Counted from the first letter of the stretch, positions 26,767-36,128 are shown. The stretch: 64,000 nt of DNA from Acidobacteriota bacterium (GCA_031271905.1 JAISUT010000012.1:1-64000), one strand, 5' to 3'. Notes: generated from the sequence alone by a model not told the origin. Program-made: numbers and translations.

Positions 26767-29349
26767 ATGCAAAAAGACACCGGACGCTTGCAGGCGAAGT
26801 TCCGCGAGGGGAGGGCCGCGCTGTTCCAAAACGTCTCGTGGGACGCGCCCAGCTTGGAGTTGTTGCACGCGAACGCGGCGCTTACGGACGAGATGCTGAA
26901 GGAGATATACCTCATCTCCTGCCGCGCCGCCGACCAGCAGGCGCCCCGGTCCGGGCGTTCGGGACTGTCCATCATCGCCACGGGCGGCTATGGGCGGCGC
27001 GAGCTGAACCCCTTCTCCGACGTGGACATCGCATTCATCCCCTCGGACGAGGACGACCCTTGGGTCGAGGCGCTCATCCACAACGCCTTCAAGCTGGTCA
27101 TGGAGGTGTTCCCCTCGTTGCGCGACGTGCACGTCGGCTACGCCTTCCGCCCGGTCTCCGACGCCGGCGTCTGGGACGTGGTGACCAAGACCGCGCTCCT
27201 GGACGCGCGCCACATCTGCGGAGACGCCATCCTGACCAAGAGGATGGAGATACGCATCCGCGAAGTCCTCTCGCCGCTGGACATCCTGCTGGAATCGCCG
27301 GAGGGGAGCGTCGCTGAAGGCATCCGCACGCGCCCGCGATATTGCGTGGAACCCAACCTGAAGGAGCATCCGGGCGGGTTGCGCGACCTGCACCGCGCCC
27401 GCTGGATGCTCAAGTTGCTGTTCAACGTCGAGGATCACGAGCTGGAGCAGGCGCTCAAGGAGCGCGCGGGCGTCTCCGCGCGGCAGATCGCCGACGTGCG
27501 CGCCGCCGCCGAGTGGTTCTGGCGCGCGCGCACCTGGCTGCACTTGGCCTCGGGCAAGCCCAACGACGTGCTGATCGCCAACTACCAGGATCGCATCGCC
27601 AAGGACTTGGGGGGGTGCGGCTCGCAGGAGTGGTTGGCGCGCCACTTGGAGCATGCCGAGGCGCTGGCGAACTTCCGCGAGACGGCGGTGCGCACCTTGG
27701 CTCAGGGGCCGTTCCGCATGAAGGGGGCGCGGCTGCAGAACGGCTACCTCCACCTGCAGGGCAACGCCCCCGGCACATCCTCCGCCGTGCGGATGCTGCG
27801 CGTCTCCCAGCGCTACAACCTGCGCATCGGGTTGCAAGACCTCAAGCAGCTCGACGACGCGCGCGGGCTGGCGTTGGAGGTGGACGCCCCGGGGAAGGAG
27901 GAGTTGCGCTCGTTCCTCGAGATCCTCGGCGACGTAGGGCGGGGGGTCTCGCCCGTCATCCGCACGATGCTGCGCTTCGGCTTGCTGGACCGCTTCGTCC
28001 CCGGCTTCTCGAAGGTCATGCGTTACGTGCCGCCCGACCCCGCGCACAGCTTCACGGTGGGGGAGCACTCTTTGCAGATCATCGAGGTGCTGGAGCGTCT
28101 TTCCGACGGGCGCGACGGCGAGAGCCGCCGCTTCGCCGACCTGCTCGGGCAGTGCGGGCATTTCGACATGCTGGCGCTCGCCGCGCTGACGCACGACGTG
28201 GGCAAGCTCCAAGAGGGCGCCGACCACTGCGAATCGGGGGCGGACTTCGCCCGCACCGTGGCGAGCCGCCTGAACCTGGCGCCGGAGAAGCGGGATCTGC
28301 TGGACGTGCTGGTGCGCCAGCACCTGCTGTTGGTGCGCACCGCCCGCCTGCAAGACTTGCGCTCGGCGAACGTCATCCAAGGCGTCGCGGAGAAGGTGCC
28401 TTCGATGGAGGCGTTGCAGCACCTGTACCTTTTCACCTACGCCGACACGCAGGCGGTGGGGTTGAAGAACTGGACTTCGATGGATTTCCGCGACCTGGAA
28501 GACCTCTACGCGAGGATGAAGGCGCACTACGACGGCGCGCCTGCCGACGGGGCGGCGGCGCCGGGCAGGGGCGAGAAGGAGAAAGACCGGCAAAGCGTGC
28601 TGATCCGCAAGAAGATCGCGGCGTTGCAAGCCCGCAACGACCCCGCCGTCATGAAGCATTGCGAGACGATGCCGCCGGGCTACGTGCTCAACACGCCGCT
28701 GGAAGACATCGCCTTCCACCTGCAACTGCTGCACCGGATGGAGTCGGAGCAGATCGTGCTGGACGTCTACAACCGCCCCGGCGACGACTACTCCGAACTG
28801 ACGATTTGCGCCGAGGACGACCCCAAGCCGGGGATGCTGGCGAAGATCACCGGCGTGCTCTATGGCGGCAACATCGACATCCACCGCGCCCGCGCGTTTA
28901 CGACGACGGACGGCGGTCGGCGCGTCATCCTCGACACGCTTTGGGTGCGGTGCAACGGGATGCAGATATCCGAGTATCGCGCGCGGAAGGTGCAGGACGA
29001 CCTCAAGGACGTGCTGACGGGCGCGCAGGGGGTCGGCGACTTCCTCGCCAAGGCGGGCAAGACGCCTCCGGCGGGCATCCAACTCGACACCATCGACCTG
29101 ACCAACGCCCTGTCGGAAGACCACACGGTCGTACACATCGTCGCCTACGACCTGCAGGGGCTCTTGTACCTGATGACGCGCGGCCTGTCGCGCTGCGGAC
29201 TGCACATCCACTCCGCGAAGATCGCCACCTGGCAGGGGCGCGCGGAGAACAACTTCTACGTGACGATGGACGGCGGCGGGCAGATCCCCGACGCCGAGCT
29301 GGATGCATGGACGGCGAAGTTGTCCAAGGAGCTTCGCGGCGAGCAATGA
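26767..29349 (+). CDS. glnD: Bifunctional uridylyltransferase/uridylyl-removing enzyme
   Basis: 860 residues, modifies P-II at Tyr51. The nucleotidyltransferase motif is GGYGRRELNPFSDVDI (73-88). The GlnD linker domain contains NLKEHPGGLRDLHRARWM. The HD domain has LAALTHDVGKLQEGADH (about 471-487). Two ACT domains in the last 170 residues begin near LTICAEDDPKPGMLAKITGV and VVHIVAYDLQGLLYLMTRGL. All four modules are present. It is somewhat short for GlnD (usually 850-950). Direct coupling to its substrate gene glnB is the deltaproteobacterial-style order. Confidence 0.95.
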   Translation: MQKDTGRLQAKFREGRAALFQNVSWDAPSLELLHANAALTDEMLKEIYLISCRAADQQAPRSGRSGLSIIATGGYGRRELNPFSDVDIAFIPSDEDDPWVEALIHNAFKLVMEVFPSLRDVHVGYAFRPVSDAGVWDVVTKTALLDARHICGDAILTKRMEIRIREVLSPLDILLESPEGSVAEGIRTRPRYCVEPNLKEHPGGLRDLHRARWMLKLLFNVEDHELEQALKERAGVSARQIADVRAAAEWFWRARTWLHLASGKPNDVLIANYQDRIAKDLGGCGSQEWLARHLEHAEALANFRETAVRTLAQGPFRMKGARLQNGYLHLQGNAPGTSSAVRMLRVSQRYNLRIGLQDLKQLDDARGLALEVDAPGKEELRSFLEILGDVGRGVSPVIRTMLRFGLLDRFVPGFSKVMRYVPPDPAHSFTVGEHSLQIIEVLERLSDGRDGESRRFADLLGQCGHFDMLALAALTHDVGKLQEGADHCESGADFARTVASRLNLAPEKRDLLDVLVRQHLLLVRTARLQDLRSANVIQGVAEKVPSMEALQHLYLFTYADTQAVGLKNWTSMDFRDLEDLYARMKAHYDGAPADGAAAPGRGEKEKDRQSVLIRKKIAALQARNDPAVMKHCETMPPGYVLNTPLEDIAFHLQLLHRMESEQIVLDVYNRPGDDYSELTICAEDDPKPGMLAKITGVLYGGNIDIHRARAFTTTDGGRRVILDTLWVRCNGMQISEYRARKVQDDLKDVLTGAQGVGDFLAKAGKTPPAGIQLDTIDLTNALSEDHTVVHIVAYDLQGLLYLMTRGLSRCGLHIHSAKIATWQGRAENNFYVTMDGGGQIPDAELDAWTAKLSKELRGEQ

Positions 29350-29382
29350 GCCGCCGTGCTCCGCCGCGCGCCGGCAAGCCCG

Positions 29383-30645
29383 TCAGTTGACCGCCCCGCT
29401 CCGATCCTCGTTCCAGATCGCCCGCGAGACGGCGCTCAAGCTGAAGTTGGGGAGCATGCAGACCGGCTTGCCATGCTTTTTGCCCAGCTTCTTGATGATC
29501 AGGCAGGCGGCGTGGCTGTTGCAGTTGATCGGGCACAGCACCATGTCGGCGCGCTTCAGGCAGCACTCCAGCTCCCGCGCCCCCTTCTTCACATGACCGT
29601 CGTGGTATTCCATGACGCCGCCGCCGCCCTCGATGAGCTTGCGGTAGCGCGACTCCATGCGTTCGATGCCGCCGACGATCAGGATGCGCTTGCGGCACAG
29701 GTCGGAGACCGGGCAGTCGTCGTCGCACTCCCGGCACTGCGTGGCCGCCGCAACCTCTCCATACGCCCCTTGCGCCTCGCCGGAAGGGTCGGAGGGGAAG
29801 GGCGCGCGGTCGTAACGCGCCTTGGAATCACGCGACCGCTCCAGTTGCCGCGACAAGCCGGCGTTCTCCTCCTCCAGCAAAGCCGCGTACTGCGAGGCGT
29901 CCTCGCATCGCCGCCTCATGTCCTCGAACATCGCGCGCCACTGCAACGACTCCCCGGCGGCGGCCTCGGCCTCGGCGTCCCGCCTCTGCCGGACGTCCAG
30001 CTCGCCTTGCAGGCGGAGGCGCTCCGACTGCGAGTGCGCCAGCGCGCCTTGCGATTTCTCCAACTCCCGCCGGCAGGCGTCCAGTTCCTTTTGCAACGTC
30101 CTCTTGTCGGCGGCGGCCTGGCGCAGTTCCAGCCGGAGCGCCTCCGTGCCTTCGCCCGCCCGCACCGCCTCCCGTGCGGCTTGCCTCCGCTCGCCGATGG
30201 CGGCGTGCATGGCCATGTGGAGTTCGCCGAAGACCTCCCGCTTCAGCTCCAAGCCGAGGTCGCTCCGCACCGCCGCCGCCCACAGCGCCGCCTCCATCCC
30301 CTCGGACGGCAACGCCTCGCGGAAACGTTCCGCGAAAGCCTCCCGGGGGAGGTTCAGCAGACCGGCGGCATCCCGCGCGTATTTGCGTTGCAACAGGGTG
30401 TCGATGCGCCGCGACAGGCCGTTCTCGCCCCCTGCGGCGGCCACCAACGCTTCGTGGACTTCGTAGGGGGCGGCGTCGGCGATGCGGGCGCCGCTCCGTT
30501 TCAACAGGGATCGCTGCTCCGCATGGGAAAGGCACGCACCGACCACGGGGCATCGGAAACAGGAGTCGATCTCCCAAAACCGCAGGCGCGGCGGGGCTTC
30601 GTCCACATTCGTCGAAGAAAGGGGTGGGGTCGCTTCCGGCATCAT
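29383..30645 (-). CDS. Coiled-coil protein with two Cys clusters and C-terminal DUF2325
   Basis: 420 residues. The N-terminus has CFRCPVVGAC. The middle (about 150-270) is a long coiled coil rich in Glu/Arg/Leu. A second cluster, CRECDDDCPVSDLC, precedes the DUF2325 domain, which begins KRILIVGGIERMESRYRKLI and includes CPINCNSHAA. The clusters look able to bind metal or an Fe-S centre. The function of DUF2325 is not established. AAGGAG lies before the ATG pair at 30645/30642. Its promoter carries the shared TTAG-N6-CTAA palindrome, and the divergent gene is an imelysin, so I place it in the metal/haem regulon by context only. Confidence 0.75.
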   Translation of the reverse strand: MMPEATPPLSSTNVDEAPPRLRFWEIDSCFRCPVVGACLSHAEQRSLLKRSGARIADAAPYEVHEALVAAAGGENGLSRRIDTLLQRKYARDAAGLLNLPREAFAERFREALPSEGMEAALWAAAVRSDLGLELKREVFGELHMAMHAAIGERRQAAREAVRAGEGTEALRLELRQAAADKRTLQKELDACRRELEKSQGALAHSQSERLRLQGELDVRQRRDAEAEAAAGESLQWRAMFEDMRRRCEDASQYAALLEEENAGLSRQLERSRDSKARYDRAPFPSDPSGEAQGAYGEVAAATQCRECDDDCPVSDLCRKRILIVGGIERMESRYRKLIEGGGGVMEYHDGHVKKGARELECCLKRADMVLCPINCNSHAACLIIKKLGKKHGKPVCMLPNFSLSAVSRAIWNEDRSGAVN

Positions 30646-30793
30646 GTCATCTCCTTTGTCTGCGCTTAAGCCGTTCTCGAGGAAAAAGGCGCGTCCCCGG
30701 CCGTCCGGGTGTCCGCGCCTTCACTTGTCCCGCGCCTCTGGGGGCGAAACCCGTAAGACCGCCCGGAGCTCCCGTCCGGGCCGCACGAATTTA

Positions 30794-30822
30794 TTTATAA
30801 TCGCTTATTTTTTTAGCGTCAA
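30794..30822 (-). promoter_or_regulatory. Promoter of the DUF2325 gene
   Basis: Minus strand: TTGACG (30817-30822) and TATAAA (30794-30799) with 17-bp spacing. The -35 hexamer is exactly the spacer of the TTAG-N6-CTAA palindrome, so a bound regulator would occlude it. Confidence 0.65.
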
Positions 30823-30827
30823 CTAAT
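30812..30827. promoter_or_regulatory. Operator palindrome TTAG-N6-CTAA, site 1
   Basis: The sequence TTTAGCGTCAACTAAT contains TTAG/CTAA arms around 6 bases. The same arms and spacing occur at 36141 and 39579. Sites 1 and 3 share the longer form TTAGC-N4-ACTAA. It lies in the divergent region between the DUF2325 and imelysin genes. Confidence 0.65.
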
Positions 30828-30859
30828 TTTTTTATCCAAATCGTCATTTTTTTCGCGGA

Positions 30860-30875
30860 TGTGACCTCAGTCACA
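30860..30875. promoter_or_regulatory. Perfect Crp/HcpR-type site TGTGA-N6-TCACA
   Basis: TGTGACCTCAGTCACA is a perfect dyad matching the CRP consensus and extends as A-TGTGA...TCACA-A. It lies 173 bases upstream of the first imelysin ATG. The local Crp/Fnr protein has the helix RETFSR, with the Arg, Glu and Arg that read TGTGA in CRP. Confidence 0.6.
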
Positions 30876-31047
30876 AGCCCGCGCCGCCCCACCGTGTATA
30901 TTTCGCCTTCCTCGGTTCGCCGCGACGGGCGGGCCGGGGAGTCGTGGCGCGTCGCCGCCTTTGCTTTCGGGGCGGCGCGCGTTGCGGCAATCGCGAGGGC
31001 GATGCCACTGATGGAAATCCAGGGGGCTTGGAGGCCACGGAGGGGGC

Positions 31048-32091
31048 ATGGGGTTTTCATGGACGACGACATTGTTGCTGGCGGCGGCTTGCGGCACCGC
31101 TTTCGCCGGACCGACGGAGTCGGACGCAGTCGCCGCCTTCGTATCCGGCGGCGCGCGCCCCGGCGTGTCCCAGGCGGCGGCGACCGCAGACCGGTTGGCG
31201 GCGGCGTCCCGGAAGCTGTGCCTCCAGCCGGGGGAGGGCGCCCTTCGGCAGGCGCGCGAGGCGTGGCGTGACGCCTATCGGGCGTGGCGGCGGGCGGAGC
31301 CGTTCCTGTTCGGCCCCGCCGACAAGCTGGAGCAGCGTTTCGGGAGCTGGCCGACGAACGCCGTCGTCCTCGACGCGGCGGTGTCCTCGCCGGAATACCG
31401 GGACGTGCGGGGCAATGCGGACGTGCGCGGCTTCCCCGCATTGGAACACCTGCTGTTCGCGCCGCGCTCCGCCAAGGAGGCGACCGCCGGGGAGCGGTGC
31501 GCGCACCTCGCGGACGTGTCGGGGGAGGTCGCGGAATTGACGCGCGCCATCGACCGCGCATGGCGGCAGGACTTCGGCAAGGGGTTCGCCTCCGCCGGAG
31601 ACGGGAAGCCTTTCCTCGTCCCCGGCGACGCCCTCGGCATGGCGATGACCAAGGCGGTGGGCGTCACCGAGCACCTGTTGCGGGAGCGGATAGGATTGCC
31701 CGCCGGTTTTTTCAAGGCGCCTCCCAAGGCGGACTACCTCGAGGCATGGCTCAGCCGCGACACCTTGGACGGGTTCAAGGCGGCCGTCGAAGGGTTGCGC
31801 ATGTCCCTGTCGGGCGGCGGCGAAGCCGCCATCCTGGAGCTGCTCGCCACCAAAGACGGGCTGGTGGAGAAGAAGGACCCGGCGCTCGCGTCGGATATAC
31901 GCAAACAGCTCGCCAAGATCGAAAGAGCCGTTGACGGGCTTGGGGACGGCGACCGCATACGCCGCGACCCCGCGAAGCTCAAGGGGCTGTACAAGCAGGT
32001 GCAGACGCTGCAAGACCAGTTGATCGAGGCGTCGCTCGTCTTGGAGCTGGATGTCAACGTGATCGAGCTGGGGGCGCGCACGCAATGGTGA
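31048..32091 (+). CDS. Imelysin-family iron-regulated lipoprotein/periplasmic protein (COG3489-like)
   Basis: 347 residues with a signal (GFSWTTTLLLAAACGTAFAG). The all-helical imelysin fold is seen in WRDAYRAWRRAEPFLFGP and in RGFPALEHLLF, the imelysin GxHxxE position. That position reads GFPALE here, a variant I believe common in the COG3489 branch. The C-terminal half has DALGMAMTKAVGVTEHLL and the closing LVLELDVNVIELG. Imelysins are linked to iron uptake and are usually Fur-controlled. GGAGGGGG lies before the ATG. The stop overlaps the start of the next imelysin by 7 bp. In pseudomonads imelysins flank a DUF1111 gene, as here. Confidence 0.82.
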   Translation: MGFSWTTTLLLAAACGTAFAGPTESDAVAAFVSGGARPGVSQAAATADRLAAASRKLCLQPGEGALRQAREAWRDAYRAWRRAEPFLFGPADKLEQRFGSWPTNAVVLDAAVSSPEYRDVRGNADVRGFPALEHLLFAPRSAKEATAGERCAHLADVSGEVAELTRAIDRAWRQDFGKGFASAGDGKPFLVPGDALGMAMTKAVGVTEHLLRERIGLPAGFFKAPPKADYLEAWLSRDTLDGFKAAVEGLRMSLSGGGEAAILELLATKDGLVEKKDPALASDIRKQLAKIERAVDGLGDGDRIRRDPAKLKGLYKQVQTLQDQLIEASLVLELDVNVIELGARTQW

Positions 32092-33278
32092 GGGGCGCGG
32101 GCAAGGCATGTCATCGCTTGGCGGGGCTGATCCTCGTCGTCGTCGCGCTGGTCTTGGGCTGCATCCTCGCCTCGCGGAACGACGATGTGAAAAGGTCGCT
32201 CAGGGCGCGGCAGGCGAAGCTGGCGCTACGCGACTACGCGGACAACACCGTCTTGCGGACGCTGGCGGCGCTGGCGGAGGATGCCGGACGGCTGGACGCG
32301 GCGGCGGCCAGGCTCCGGGAGACGCGGAGCGACGCGGACGCCGCCGCCGCCGTCGCAGCGTGGGAAACCGCATACGGCACGTACCTGATGACCGAGGCGT
32401 TCCACTACGGCCCGGCCTCATGGCGCGACTACGACAAGCGCCTCGCCACCTGGCCGTTTGACAAGGTCCTCGTGGATCACGCCTTGGCGGAGATGGCGGC
32501 GGGCAGGTTGGAGATGACGTCTTCCAATCTTCGCGAGGAGAACGCCTCCTCGATGCGGGGCTTCCACGTCGTGCGGCACCTGCTGACACGCGGCGGGCGT
32601 CCTCGCCGCGCACAGGACATCGGTGCCGCCGAACTGGACTACCTGGTCGCCGCCACGCGGTCTTTGCACGAGGAGAGCGTAGACTTCGAAGCCTCCTGGC
32701 GCGGCACGGCGAACCTCCCCGCCGCACGGGCCGCAGTCGCGCGTCAGTCGCGCTTCCCGGAACGGGCGGCGTTCGCCGACGAATTCAAGAACCCCGGCGC
32801 CCCCGGCAGCAGGTACGCCTCCCTCGCCATCCCCCTGCAAGAGGTGTTCCAAGAGGTCGCGAGCGTGGGGGAGGACACGCTGGCGGGCATAGGGGCGTTG
32901 CGCGACGAACTCGCGCCGCCGCCCGGGGGGCGCGGCTATTGGAGCGGCGACGACCCTTGCGCAGACCTGCTCCATAGGCTCAAGGGGGCGGAAAACGCAT
33001 GGCTCGGAGGCGTCGAGGGGACGCGCGGGCATTCCGTGTCGGAGTTGGCGTCGGGTTACAGCCGGGTGATGGATCGGCGGGTGAAGATCGCCTTCGCCCA
33101 TACGGCATACCGCATCGCCGCTGTCCGCGACCTCGGCGATGCGGCGCCGGAGGAGCGGGAGTTGGCGATCCGGCGCGCCGAGGCGGAGTGCGAGAAGCTC
33201 CTGGCTCGCGTCGCCGCCGTGACGGCGCCGCTGGCGATGGATCCGTCGGTCGGCCCCTGGGCCGCATACGGCAGGTGA
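32085..33278 (+). CDS. Second imelysin-like protein, membrane anchored
   Basis: 397 residues. An N-terminal helix (LAGLILVVVALVLGCILAS) probably anchors it, facing the periplasm. Imelysin-like segments are WETAYGTYLMTEAFHYGPAS, TWPFDKVLVD and SMRGFHVVRHLL. In this protein the GxHxxE position reads GFHVVR, so the His is kept and the Glu replaced by Arg. Later blocks are YASLAIPLQEVFQEV and GYSRVMDRRVKIAFAHTAYR. It overlaps imelysin 1 by 7 bp, so the two are co-translated and may be partners. Confidence 0.75.
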   Translation: MVRGAGKACHRLAGLILVVVALVLGCILASRNDDVKRSLRARQAKLALRDYADNTVLRTLAALAEDAGRLDAAAARLRETRSDADAAAAVAAWETAYGTYLMTEAFHYGPASWRDYDKRLATWPFDKVLVDHALAEMAAGRLEMTSSNLREENASSMRGFHVVRHLLTRGGRPRRAQDIGAAELDYLVAATRSLHEESVDFEASWRGTANLPAARAAVARQSRFPERAAFADEFKNPGAPGSRYASLAIPLQEVFQEVASVGEDTLAGIGALRDELAPPPGGRGYWSGDDPCADLLHRLKGAENAWLGGVEGTRGHSVSELASGYSRVMDRRVKIAFAHTAYRIAAVRDLGDAAPEERELAIRRAEAECEKLLARVAAVTAPLAMDPSVGPWAAYGR

Positions 33279-33416
33279 TTCGGCGCGTCGCCCCGTCGTT
33301 TGACGCAGGGGCGTCCCTTGCGGGGTGCGGCGCGAGGCGTCCTGGGCGCTCTCCGCGCCGCAAACGGCGGGGGCGGCGGATGGGGGAGTCGGCGGATTGG
33401 GAAAAGGATGACGGAC

Positions 33417-34886
33417 ATGAACGCGAAGGCTTTCCTTGCATCTGGTAAATTCGTTCCGCTGGCGCTGGGCGTGGCCGTGGGGGGCGCCTGGCTGGCAGGC
33501 GGCTTCCGTCTGCCGCTCTTTGCCACGAGCAGCGTAGGCGGCGTCCCGCCGGGGCTTTCCGAGGAGTATTTCACCGGCGGGCGCAACGGCACGGTCTTCA
33601 ACACCACGACGCGCTGCCTGGAGATGCCCGCGCCCGCCGTCGCCGCCGACCCGTCGTTGCAAGAGCGGTTCAACGCGGGGGAGCTGATCTTCGAGGCGGA
33701 GTTCGTGACCGACCGCGACGCCCCTTACGGGGGGCTGGGCCCGACCTACAACAAGACCTCTTGCAAGAACTGCCACCCCAACTACGGGCGGGGCCGCCGC
33801 GTCGAGAAGTTCTCCGAGCAGTTCGGCAACGGCTACATCGCGATGGTCCACACCCCGGACGGCCGGATCGCGGACGGCTACACGTTCATGCTTCAGACGA
33901 TGGCGACGCCCCCGTACAAGCCGCCCGCCAAGGGGGTGGACATACGCTGGCTCGAATTCACGGACGAGTATGGCAACAAGTACCCGGACGGCGCCCCGTA
34001 CAACCAAGGGACGCCTTTTGAAGGAACTTTGATCTATCCGGCGGCGTCCCTGATAGAGCCGCTGTTGCCGCTTCCCAATGATTACAGGGTCAGCCTCGAA
34101 TCCACCATCGGCCTGTACGGAACCGGCCTCCTGGACGCCATCAAGGACGAGGACGTCGTCGCGGAATACGAGCGCCAGCAGGCCGACTCCGGCCCAGTCA
34201 AGGGGCGGCTCGGCGACTGGATCACCGAGGCGTTCGACGGGAAGCGGCATCTCGGCCGCTTCACCTGGCACAACACGCGGGCGACCCTGATGAACGGCCC
34301 CGGCTTCAACGGCGTGTGGAACGTCACCAACGTCACCCGCGAGGACAGGCCGCAGCTCGAGGCGACGCGGCGGTGGGTGGACGCGCAGGCGCGGCTGGGG
34401 CTGGACGTCGCGCCGCTGGTCGCCCGCCAACCCGTGGAGATGTCCGTCAAGGACTTGGACGACCTGATGGTCTGGTCGCGGGGGTTGGCGGTGCCCGCCG
34501 CGCGCAACCTCGACGACCCGGAGGTGAGGCGGGGCAAGGAGCTCTTCCACTCCACCGGCTGCGCCTCGTGCCACAAGCCTTCGTGGGTCACGGGCGAATA
34601 CGAATACCTGCCCGGCTATTCGCGCCAGAAGATCTGGCCGTACACCGACCTGCTGTTGCACGACATGGGGCCGATGAACAGGGCTTTCCGCACGACGCCC
34701 CTGTGGGCGCGGGGGCTTATGTACAACGTGGCGGACCACACGGACATGTGGCACGACCTGCGCGCCCGCAACTTCGAGGAGGCCGTCTTGTGGCACTTCG
34801 GCGAGGGGAAGGCGGCGCGGGAGGCGTTCCGGCGGCTGCCGGCGCCGGCGCGCGCCGCGCTGATAAAGTTCTGCAAATCGATATGA
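33417..34886 (+). CDS. DUF1111 di-haem c-type oxidoreductase (MauG/CcP-like)
   Basis: About 489 residues. I chose the ATG at 33417 because AAAAGGA lies 8 bases upstream. An N-terminal membrane segment (FVPLALGVAVGGAWLAGGF) exports it. Two haem c motifs are present: CKNCH (about residue 119) and CASCH (about 382). Flanking blocks typical of DUF1111 are GLGPTYNKTSC, FTWHNTRATLMNGP and DLLLHDMG. The family resembles di-haem cytochrome c peroxidases and stands beside imelysin genes in several proteobacteria, where it is iron-regulated. It is third gene of the imelysin operon. Confidence 0.85.
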   Translation: MNAKAFLASGKFVPLALGVAVGGAWLAGGFRLPLFATSSVGGVPPGLSEEYFTGGRNGTVFNTTTRCLEMPAPAVAADPSLQERFNAGELIFEAEFVTDRDAPYGGLGPTYNKTSCKNCHPNYGRGRRVEKFSEQFGNGYIAMVHTPDGRIADGYTFMLQTMATPPYKPPAKGVDIRWLEFTDEYGNKYPDGAPYNQGTPFEGTLIYPAASLIEPLLPLPNDYRVSLESTIGLYGTGLLDAIKDEDVVAEYERQQADSGPVKGRLGDWITEAFDGKRHLGRFTWHNTRATLMNGPGFNGVWNVTNVTREDRPQLEATRRWVDAQARLGLDVAPLVARQPVEMSVKDLDDLMVWSRGLAVPAARNLDDPEVRRGKELFHSTGCASCHKPSWVTGEYEYLPGYSRQKIWPYTDLLLHDMGPMNRAFRTTPLWARGLMYNVADHTDMWHDLRARNFEEAVLWHFGEGKAAREAFRRLPAPARAALIKFCKSI

Positions 34887-34897
34887 GGGGGGGCGGC

Positions 34898-36070
34898 ATG
34901 GAGCGCACAGAAGCGAGGTTCGACGGCACGGAGCTGGCGGCGGCATCGTTCACGGCTGGCGGCGTTACGGAGACCCACCTGTTCGCCAAGGGGGGCGAGG
35001 GCGATTTCGCCCGCCAACTGGGGGGCGTGGTCGGCGCGCTGGACGCCTACTTGCGTGAAAACGGCGTCGCGCGCGGGGCGGTGGCGTTCGCACGGTATTT
35101 CGTCAGCGACTACGCCAACCAGGCCGGGGCGCTCCGCGACATCGTCGAGTGCGGCGCGACCTGCGCCCTCTCCATCGTCCAGCAGCCGCCCCTCGGCGGC
35201 GGCAAGGTCGCGGCATGGTTCTACGTCATCGACGACCGGACGGGCGTGCCGTCAACAGCCGAGGCCGTCCCCGGCTCCGCGCCGGGAGGCGGCCTGCGGC
35301 TCAAGCGCGGGGCGTACGAACACCTTTGGTGCACCAGGCTCACGTCCGGCGACGGCGCGGCGGACTCTTTCCAGCAGACCGCCCGCATCTTCGCCGACTA
35401 CGGCGACAGGCTGGAGAGGCATGGCTGCACCTTGAAGGACAACCTCGTCCGCACCTGGCTGTTCGTGAAGGACATCGACTCCGACTACCAGGGGCTTGTG
35501 GATGCGCGACGGGAGTTCTTCCACGGGCACGGCATGACCGAGCGGACGCATTACGTCTCCAGCACGGGCATCGGCGGCAGGGCGTCCGACCCGCGCGTCA
35601 ACGTCCTGATGGACGCCTACGCCGTCAAGGGCGTGTCCCCGCGCCAGATCAGGTTCCTGCAGGCGCCGGAGCGCCTGAACCCGACCCACGAGTATGGCGT
35701 GACGTTCGAGAGGGGGACGGGCGTCGATTACGGCGACCGGCGGCACGTCTTCATCTCGGGGACCGCCAGCATCGACCGCGCGGGCGGCATCCTGCATGAG
35801 AACGACGTGCGCCGCCAGACGGACAGGGCGTTGGAGAACGTCGAGGCGTTGCTCGCCGACGGCGGCGCGACGGTCGGCGACGTGGCGCAAATGATCGTGT
35901 ACCTCCGGGACGGCGCGGACGCGCAGGCTGTGGCGGAGCGGTTGTGCGGCGGTTGGCGCGCCGTCCCCAAGGTGGTGGTGCTGGCGCCGGTCTGCCGCCC
36001 CGGCTGGCTGGTCGAGGTCGAATGCATCGCCGTCGCTCCGGCGTCCAACCCCGGGTTCGCCAGCTTCTAA
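34898..36070 (+). CDS. Two-domain Rid (YjgF/YER057c/UK114) superfamily protein
   Basis: About 390 residues, clearly longer than single-domain RidA (130). The C-terminal third holds the Rid core: HVFISGTASIDRAGGILHEN, QTDRALENVEALLADGGATV, then VAQMIVYLRD and LVEVECIAV. The N-terminal two thirds (VRTWLFVKDIDSDYQGLVDA, RTHYVSSTGIGGR) resemble chorismatase/FkbO-type Rid relatives. A chorismate- or imine-directed activity is possible but unproven. The ATG at 34898 follows a run of Gs. The DUF1111 stop lies 11 bases before it. In other imelysin loci this fourth place is usually a different gene (DUF1513). Confidence 0.72.
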   Translation: MERTEARFDGTELAAASFTAGGVTETHLFAKGGEGDFARQLGGVVGALDAYLRENGVARGAVAFARYFVSDYANQAGALRDIVECGATCALSIVQQPPLGGGKVAAWFYVIDDRTGVPSTAEAVPGSAPGGGLRLKRGAYEHLWCTRLTSGDGAADSFQQTARIFADYGDRLERHGCTLKDNLVRTWLFVKDIDSDYQGLVDARREFFHGHGMTERTHYVSSTGIGGRASDPRVNVLMDAYAVKGVSPRQIRFLQAPERLNPTHEYGVTFERGTGVDYGDRRHVFISGTASIDRAGGILHENDVRRQTDRALENVEALLADGGATVGDVAQMIVYLRDGADAQAVAERLCGGWRAVPKVVVLAPVCRPGWLVEVECIAVAPASNPGFASF

Positions 36071-36128
36071 TCCCTTTCCAACGCCGATGGTTCGCTTGGC
36101 GCTTCGCGTCAAGAAACATTTTTTTTAT

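Noticed and set aside
26404-29346. A 980-codon minus-strand open frame
   Set aside because: Antisense of glnB-glnD; the plus strand has all GlnD domains in order.
30812-30827. TTAG-N6-CTAA as a classical DtxR/IdeR box
   Set aside because: IdeR/DtxR boxes have the TTAG and CTAA arms about 11 bases apart with inner GGTTAG/CTAACC parts. The spacing and inner sequence here differ, so I leave the regulator unnamed.
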